A stretch of DNA of 10,851 bases. Origin: Chitinophagales bacterium (GTDB lineage: Bacteria > Bacteroidota > Bacteroidia > Chitinophagales > Chitinophagaceae). Each line of letters opens with the position of its first letter. The first letter of the stretch is position 1. The stretch is from contig JANXYS010000028.1 in NCBI GenBank assembly GCA_025355935.1, positions 1-10,851 on the forward strand, read 5' to 3'. The notes beneath the pieces were generated by a model. It was given only the letters and a program-made list of their open reading frames with translations. It searched no databases and was not told the DNA's origin. This document shows positions 6,901 through 10,851 of the stretch, piece by piece. A program made the translations under genes and the position numbers.

Positions 6901-7946
6901 CAGGCTATATGAATTTGGAGTGCAATCTTAAAAGTATCCTCTACCTGTGTAATATACAGATGGTGCTCTTTCCTATAAAGTAATTCCAGCCTGCGCTTCA
7001 CGTTAGCTAATCCAATCCCGCTTGCATTATCTTTTATTGTTAATGATAACGGGTCAAATTTATTTGTTACAACGAAATTTAGATTATTCGCCTGAGCACT
7101 AAGTTGAACCGTGATTTCTGCCTTTGCGGCGAGCCCCGTACCATGTTTAAACGCATTTTCCACAAAGGGAATCAGAAGCATAGGCTCAATTTCATAAGAT
7201 TTATCCGGCTGTTCGATTAAGAGATTCAGGGTTAATTTATTCCCGAAACGCTGAAGCTGTAAATCAATATAGCTCTGCAGGTAATCACATTCTTTTTCCA
7301 ACGACACCTTTTGCTCGCCCGTCTCATAGAGCATGTATCTCATGAGAGACGACAACTTGATAAGTGATGGCTCAAGTATCTCCGACTTTTTTCGCGCAAG
7401 CGCTACCATATTATTTAATACATTAAACATAAAATGTGGGCTTACCTGCGAACGTAGGAGGGAGAGCTCAGTGCGGAGGTTCTCATTCTGGCGCTCCATC
7501 GAAAGATTGTCAAAACTAATTTTATCCCTGATCGTTTTATAAGCTATACTACAGGCCAGGATGAAAAGAAATATAAAAGTACAAAAGAAAAGGTGTCTCC
7601 GGAATGTAAAAAAAGCATCGGTATAAACGAAGTTTCGAAAGAGAAGCCAGGTAAAAGTAACATATGCCAGGAAACAAGCAAGCACAATTAGGCTGTATAA
7701 AAAATATTTCTTTTTATAAAATAAACGCGCGATAAGAAATTCAGCATTTAAATAAAAAAAGCTAATTAGCAAAAGATCACTTACACGTGAAACGATGAAA
7801 CTGATGGTCGCATTTACCGGCTCATGATGTCTTTGTTCATTAGGATTATAGGATGGCCGTAAAAGATACGGCAGTGAAAATAGTAGGACCCATGCCGCTG
7901 CATGTATTAAAACTACCAGCCATTTTTTGTACTTTATATCTTTCAC
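6900..7946 (-). CDS. LytS/YehU-type sensor histidine kinase
   Basis: This 348-residue inner-membrane kinase is the partner of the LytTR regulator. Four membrane helices are visible (about 9-29, 47-68, 81-103 and 117-137), then a coiled linker (QNENLRTELSLLRSQ). The His_kinase domain carries phospho-acceptor His171 in SPHFMFNVLNN, the N-box PFVENAFKHG (260-269) and the glycine motif SGIGLANVKRRL (309-320), so it appears active. No large periplasmic sensor domain is present; the signal is probably sensed in the membrane or by a partner protein. The start is a GTG at 7946, because an in-frame TAA lies 10 codons upstream with no ATG between and the next Met is residue 150. It heads the kinase-regulator pair; the gap to the preceding reductase gene is 84 bases. 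Confidence 0.94.
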   Translation of the reverse strand: MKDIKYKKWLVVLIHAAAWVLLFSLPYLLRPSYNPNEQRHHEPVNATISFIVSRVSDLLLISFFYLNAEFLIARLFYKKKYFLYSLIVLACFLAYVTFTWLLFRNFVYTDAFFTFRRHLFFCTFIFLFILACSIAYKTIRDKISFDNLSMERQNENLRTELSLLRSQVSPHFMFNVLNNMVALARKKSEILEPSLIKLSSLMRYMLYETGEQKVSLEKECDYLQSYIDLQLQRFGNKLTLNLLIEQPDKSYEIEPMLLIPFVENAFKHGTGLAAKAEITVQLSAQANNLNFVVTNKFDPLSLTIKDNASGIGLANVKRRLELLYRKEHHLYITQVEDTFKIALQIHIA

Positions 7947-7974
7947 AACGCTAAAGTACCTTTCAAAATAGTAT

Positions 7975-7982
7975 TAAACCTA
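7975..7982 (-). promoter_or_regulatory. Weak candidate -7 element TAGGTTTA for the kinase-regulator operon
   Basis: TAGGTTTA on the minus strand differs by one base from TAnnTTTG and lies 28 bases before the GTG. It shares TTAGGTTT with the element before the beta-barrel gene. No -33 partner is clear. Confidence 0.2.
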
Positions 7983-8030
7983 AAATCCCTTAAAATTGCG
8001 ACATAGCAGTGTTATAGAGCGATGAAAACG

Positions 8031-8789
8031 CTAAATATTCAACCCCCCGCAGGCACTGATTGTCTGACCTGTTATATAGCTACTCATATCGCTAGCAAGA
8101 AATAATGCAACGTTTGCAATATCTTCCGCAGTAGCAAAACGACCAAGGGGAATACTTGTTTTGTATTTATCGGCAGCTTCTCCGTCTTTTAAATAACTAG
8201 TCATATCTGTTTCTACAAATCCGGGTGCAATGGCATTACTGCGAATATTGCGACTTCCTAACTCCTTTGCGATACTCTTGGTGAATCCAATTATTCCCGC
8301 TTTACTTGCCGCGTAACTACTTTGACCTGCATTACCGGTTTCCCCTATAATACTGCTCATATTAATGATGCTTCCGGTTTTAGCTTTCATCATTGGTTTA
8401 ATGACATGCTTTGTCATGTTGAAAACGCTCTTTAGATTTACATTCATCACTTCGTCCCACTGGTCAGGAGTCATTCGTAACAATAAATTGTCTTTAGATA
8501 TACCCGCATTATTTACACAGATGTCAATTTTACCGAATAATTTTATTACTTCGGTAACAAAAATTTCGCAAGCAGCAAAATCAGATGCATTGGTTTGAAA
8601 GCCTTTCACCTTTACACCATCCTTATTAAATTTTGTCTCAAGCCCTGATGCTTTCTCCCTACTGCTATCGCTAACGTAGGTAAAGGCCACAGTAGCACCT
8701 GCCTCTGCAAATTTACTTACAATCGCTTCACCAATTCCTCTTGCTGCGCCTGTCACTATAGCTACCCTTCCTTCCAATAAACTCATCAT
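8031..8789 (-). CDS. fabG: 3-oxoacyl-[acyl-carrier-protein] reductase, short-chain dehydrogenase (FabG type)
   Basis: This 252-residue cytoplasmic enzyme reduces 3-oxoacyl-ACP with NADPH in fatty-acid elongation. It is a classical short-chain dehydrogenase. The cofactor motif TGAARGIG spans 13-20, with NNAG at 93-96. The tetrad is Asn118, Ser146, Tyr159 and Lys163 (YAASK). APGFVETDMT (188-197) and ITGQTISACGG near the end are typical. Length and motifs fit FabG closely, with no truncation. Two adjacent ATGs (8789 and 8786) are possible starts, differing by one residue. No acpP, fabD or fabF lies beside it, so it may be a stand-alone fabG or a paralogue acting on another 3-oxoacyl substrate. 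A separate transcription unit is likely: there is a 257-base gap upstream and 84 bases to the kinase downstream. Confidence 0.92.
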   Translation of the reverse strand: MMSLLEGRVAIVTGAARGIGEAIVSKFAEAGATVAFTYVSDSSREKASGLETKFNKDGVKVKGFQTNASDFAACEIFVTEVIKLFGKIDICVNNAGISKDNLLLRMTPDQWDEVMNVNLKSVFNMTKHVIKPMMKAKTGSIINMSSIIGETGNAGQSSYAASKAGIIGFTKSIAKELGSRNIRSNAIAPGFVETDMTSYLKDGEAADKYKTSIPLGRFATAEDIANVALFLASDMSSYITGQTISACGGLNI

Positions 8790-9046
8790 GAATTTTTTTT
8801 AGTATTAATTTCCGGAACCATCGTAGAATTCGAATACATTTTCCCGGCATCAAAATTAATGGTATTCTTTTTATAAAGCGTCTCCTAAAAATGTATTCTG
8901 AAGTCAATCTTTTGAAAATCTATACAGTCTCGCAAAGGAGAATTATGCTAAACTCAATCAACAATTTGCTTTCTTTAAAATTGGGATTTAAATTATTGTA
9001 CATGAATAGATCGAGTTCTCCAATAAAGAGGGTCAGTAATGAGAGT
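8790..9046. other. 257-base intergenic region between fabG and GH3
   Basis: This is the longest gap in the window. It holds the candidate fabG -7 element and most of the doubtful 37-codon plus-strand ORF. I could not find a convincing terminator for the GH3 transcript, a riboswitch fold or an RNA gene. The sequence is AT-rich, like the other gaps. Confidence 0.5.
8851..8858 (-). promoter_or_regulatory. Candidate -7 element TAATTTTG for fabG
   Basis: TAATTTTG on the minus strand matches TAnnTTTG and lies 61 bases before the fabG ATG. A TTTA fifteen bases upstream is a poor -33 candidate. It is the only exact match I found in the 257-base gap upstream of fabG. Confidence 0.3.
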
Positions 9047-9058
9047 TTAGATTCTTAG
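8945..9058 (+). CDS. Possible 37-residue small ORF with a strong Shine-Dalgarno, opposite strand to its neighbours (speculative)
   Basis: An ATG at 8945 is preceded by AAGGAG four bases away, the best Shine-Dalgarno-like site I noticed in the window. The frame runs 37 codons to a TAG at 9056-9058, overlapping the 3' end of the GH3 gene by 12 bases on the opposite strand. The product starts MLNSINNLLSLKLGFKLLYM, a short amphipathic or weakly hydrophobic stretch, then a Ser-rich basic tail. I recognise no family and see no promoter. Chance is a fair explanation. Confidence 0.15.
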   Translation: MLNSINNLLSLKLGFKLLYMNRSSSPIKRVSNESLDS

Positions 9059-10588
9059 GCCGAATTGGAGCTGCTCTTCTTCATTCTTAATGGCCAGTAT
9101 TTCTTCAATGATGATCCGCTCATTACTCAAACGGGGTACCTTATGTTGCCCCCCCACCTTGCCCTTACGATGGAGCCATGTGGAAAATATACCTTTTGTC
9201 AAACTATGAACTATTGGCAGGCGGAGGGCTATATTTTTATGTCTCTTGGCCTCGTAGTCGCTGTTAATATTTTTTAAAGCGGTATCAAGAGCTGTTGCAA
9301 AATCATGCAAGTCGGTTGGTTCCTTATCAAATTCTATAAGCCATTCGTGGGCTCCGTTTGCACCGTCTTTAAAATATACTGGTGCTGCTGTATAGTCGTT
9401 AACGATGGCTCTTGTTTGCTCCGCCGCTATGGCGATTGCATGGTCGCTGTTGTCTACAATTACCTCCTCGCCAAAGGCGTTCATATAATGTTTAAGTCTT
9501 CCTGATACTTTGATCTTATATGGATTTACAGACGTGAACTGAATGGTATCACCGATTAAGTACCGCCATAAGCCACCAGTAGTGCTAATTACCAATGCGT
9601 AATTTTTATGAATCTTGATTTCACGAAGTCCAACAGTAAGGGGCCGGGGTTTGCCATATTCCTCCACCGGCATAAATTCATAAAACACGCCGTGTTCAGT
9701 ATATAAAGTCATGCCATCGTCTTCGGGACGTTCCTGTGCTGCAAAAAAGCCTTCGCTGGCGTTATAAACTTCCAGGTAATTGATGGATTTACCAATGATC
9801 TTTTCAAATTGCTCGCGGTAAGGGACAAACGAAACCCCACCATTAATGTATAGCTCGAGATTTGGCCATACTTCTTTAATAGTATCCTTATTTTTAATTT
9901 CAAGAATTCTTTTTAAAAGTAAAAGAGTCCAGGTGGGGACGCCAGCGAGGGAAGTAACATTTTCTTCTGCAGTTATCAGCGCTAGTTTTTCAATCTTATT
10001 TTCCCACTCATCCAGCAATGCAATACTCAACTCCGGTGTGCGAAGCCATTGACCCCAGAAAGGGGAATTCTGCATTAGAACTGCGCTCAGGTCCCCGTAT
10101 TGGACATCCTCACTAAACTTACTAATCTGGTGCGATCCTCCAACAACTAGGCCTTTTCCGGTAAGCAATTCGCTACCAGGGAAATTTTTATAATAGCTCG
10201 TCAGTACGTCTTTGTTTGCCTGATAGTGGTTGTCTTGCAAGCTCTCATTGCTTATCGGAATGTATTTACTTTTATCACTTGTAGTACCCGACGATTTTGC
10301 AAACCAATTTACCGGTTCATTCCAAAGAATGTTTGTCTCGCCTTTCATCATCCTGTTGATGTAGGGTTTGAGGTCATCGTAGTCGTGAATAGGTACCTTT
10401 GCTTTGTATTCCTTTACTGTAAAGAGTTTGGAGAAGCCGTACTTTTTTCCAAATTCAGTGTATTGAGCCGAGGTTATCAGGTGTTGCAGCACATGCCGCT
10501 GGGAAGCTACCGGATGATTAATCCAGTTTTCGATTCTCCAAAAACGCATTCTTGCCAGCTTTGATATTGCAAGTGAAAGCAACTTCAT
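9047..10588 (-). CDS. GH3-family acyl-adenylating / acyl-acid amido synthetase-like protein
   Basis: This protein has 513 residues from the ATG at 10588. A TTG nine bases upstream would extend it by three residues but is less likely. GH3 enzymes, best known from plants, adenylate a carboxylic acid and join it to an amino acid or other amine. The family features are intact: the phosphate-binding loop SSGTTSDKSKYIP (99-111), YNASEG (275-280), GGLWRYLIGDT (338-348) and SGRLKHYMNAFGEEV (362-376). A basic C-terminal stretch, RKGKVGGQHKVPR, follows. Bacteroidota homologues are about 500 residues, so it is full length. The substrate in bacteria is not established. The gene follows lptB on the same strand, 89 bases after its stop, a neighbourhood I recall from other Bacteroidota; this hints at an envelope role or simply shared transcription. 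Confidence 0.9.
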   Translation of the reverse strand: MKLLSLAISKLARMRFWRIENWINHPVASQRHVLQHLITSAQYTEFGKKYGFSKLFTVKEYKAKVPIHDYDDLKPYINRMMKGETNILWNEPVNWFAKSSGTTSDKSKYIPISNESLQDNHYQANKDVLTSYYKNFPGSELLTGKGLVVGGSHQISKFSEDVQYGDLSAVLMQNSPFWGQWLRTPELSIALLDEWENKIEKLALITAEENVTSLAGVPTWTLLLLKRILEIKNKDTIKEVWPNLELYINGGVSFVPYREQFEKIIGKSINYLEVYNASEGFFAAQERPEDDGMTLYTEHGVFYEFMPVEEYGKPRPLTVGLREIKIHKNYALVISTTGGLWRYLIGDTIQFTSVNPYKIKVSGRLKHYMNAFGEEVIVDNSDHAIAIAAEQTRAIVNDYTAAPVYFKDGANGAHEWLIEFDKEPTDLHDFATALDTALKNINSDYEAKRHKNIALRLPIVHSLTKGIFSTWLHRKGKVGGQHKVPRLSNERIIIEEILAIKNEEEQLQFGLRI

Positions 10589-10677
10589 AGCTGGCAAGAT
10601 AAAAAAATAATAGTATAGATAGTGTAAATGTAAAGTTGACGAGGAATTTCGCGCTTTCCGGGGAAAAAAGAAGGAAC

Positions 10678-10851
10678 CTACCGGGAGGCCTGTTCGTGTA
10701 AATAATCTTTACGTTTTAACTCGAAGTTTTTCCCAAGATATAATCGGCGTACTTGCTCGTCGCCTGCAAGCTCCTCCGCGGTGCCATGCTTAAAAATACT
10801 GCCGTCTATGAGCAAATATGCGCGGTCGCAAATAGAGAGGGTTTCGTTTAC
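10678..10851 (-). CDS. lptB: LPS export ABC transporter ATP-binding protein LptB, C-terminal 57 residues (5' end outside window)
   Basis: The frame runs from the window edge to a TAG at 10678-10680 and was read by translating the reverse strand directly. It begins VNETLSICDRAYLLIDGSIF, which is the segment after the switch histidine of an ABC ATPase. It continues with HGTAEELAGDEQVRRLYLG and KNFELKRKDYLHEQASR. The ETLSICDRAY and EQVRRLYLGKNFEL signatures are characteristic of LptB, the cytoplasmic ATPase that powers lipopolysaccharide extraction from the inner membrane with LptF and LptG. The Walker motifs lie outside the window. The short basic tail after FEL is a little longer than in E. 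coli. Confidence 0.9.
   Translation of the reverse strand, partial: VNETLSICDRAYLLIDGSIFKHGTAEELAGDEQVRRLYLGKNFELKRKDYLHEQASR

Noticed and set aside
7947..8035. Nine-base direct repeat AACGCTAAA at 7947-7955 and 8027-8035
   Set aside because: It is short, and one copy contains the fabG stop codon. There is no coding or mobile-element context, so chance is the simplest reading.
10226..10564. 112-residue plus-strand frame opposite the GH3 N-terminus
   Set aside because: It is antisense to the conserved SSGTTSDKS region, with no start site signal or recognisable motif.
10589..10597. TTG start for the GH3 protein at 10597
   Set aside because: The ATG three codons later gives the family-typical MKLLSL start; TTG is a rarer start codon and no ribosome site favours it.
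10589..10677. Possible terminator between lptB and GH3
   Set aside because: Only 4-5 bp imperfect GGAA/TTCC pairings can be drawn and no U-tract follows, so read-through into GH3 is more likely.

Overview
The window looks like chromosomal DNA of a Bacteroidota bacterium, probably Chitinophagaceae or a close relative. It has a modest GC content and little Shine-Dalgarno sequence before its genes. It carries TAnnTTTG-type promoter elements, an outer-membrane beta-barrel receptor with a carboxypeptidase-regulatory-like domain, a LytS/LytTR two-component pair, and a GH3-family enzyme next to lptB. The genus is inferred from gene style only. I see no transposase, integrase, CRISPR array, tRNA, rRNA or phage gene, and no stretch over 300 bases without a gene.

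Layout from left to right. (1) Positions 1-683, plus strand: the C-terminal end of an MFS transporter of the metabolite:H+ symporter type, then a 96-residue two-helix membrane protein 9 bases downstream. (2) Positions 684-811: two hairpins sharing a 12-base arm, lying between converging operons. (3) Positions 812-3381, minus strand: an apparent three-gene operon, transcribed as a small exported protein of unknown function, a SulP-family anion transporter and a beta-carbonic anhydrase. The last two suggest bicarbonate uptake and CO2/HCO3- interconversion. (4) Positions 3465-7946, minus strand: a sensor histidine kinase and a LytTR response regulator with a one-base stop/start overlap, then a large outer-membrane beta-barrel protein about 100 bases downstream, then a hairpin. 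This could be a signalling pair with its target or partner receptor. (5) Positions 8031-8789, minus strand: a FabG-type 3-oxoacyl-ACP reductase with a complete active site. (6) Positions 9047-10851, minus strand: the C-terminal end of LptB (lipopolysaccharide export ATPase), followed by a full-length GH3-family adenylating enzyme.

Most of the window is ordinary core or near-core metabolism and envelope function. Three items are less well understood: the 92-residue exported protein heading the bicarbonate operon, the small membrane protein paired with the MFS carrier, and the substrate of the bacterial GH3 enzyme beside lptB. I do not see clear evidence for a dramatic new system, and the speculative points are scored accordingly.
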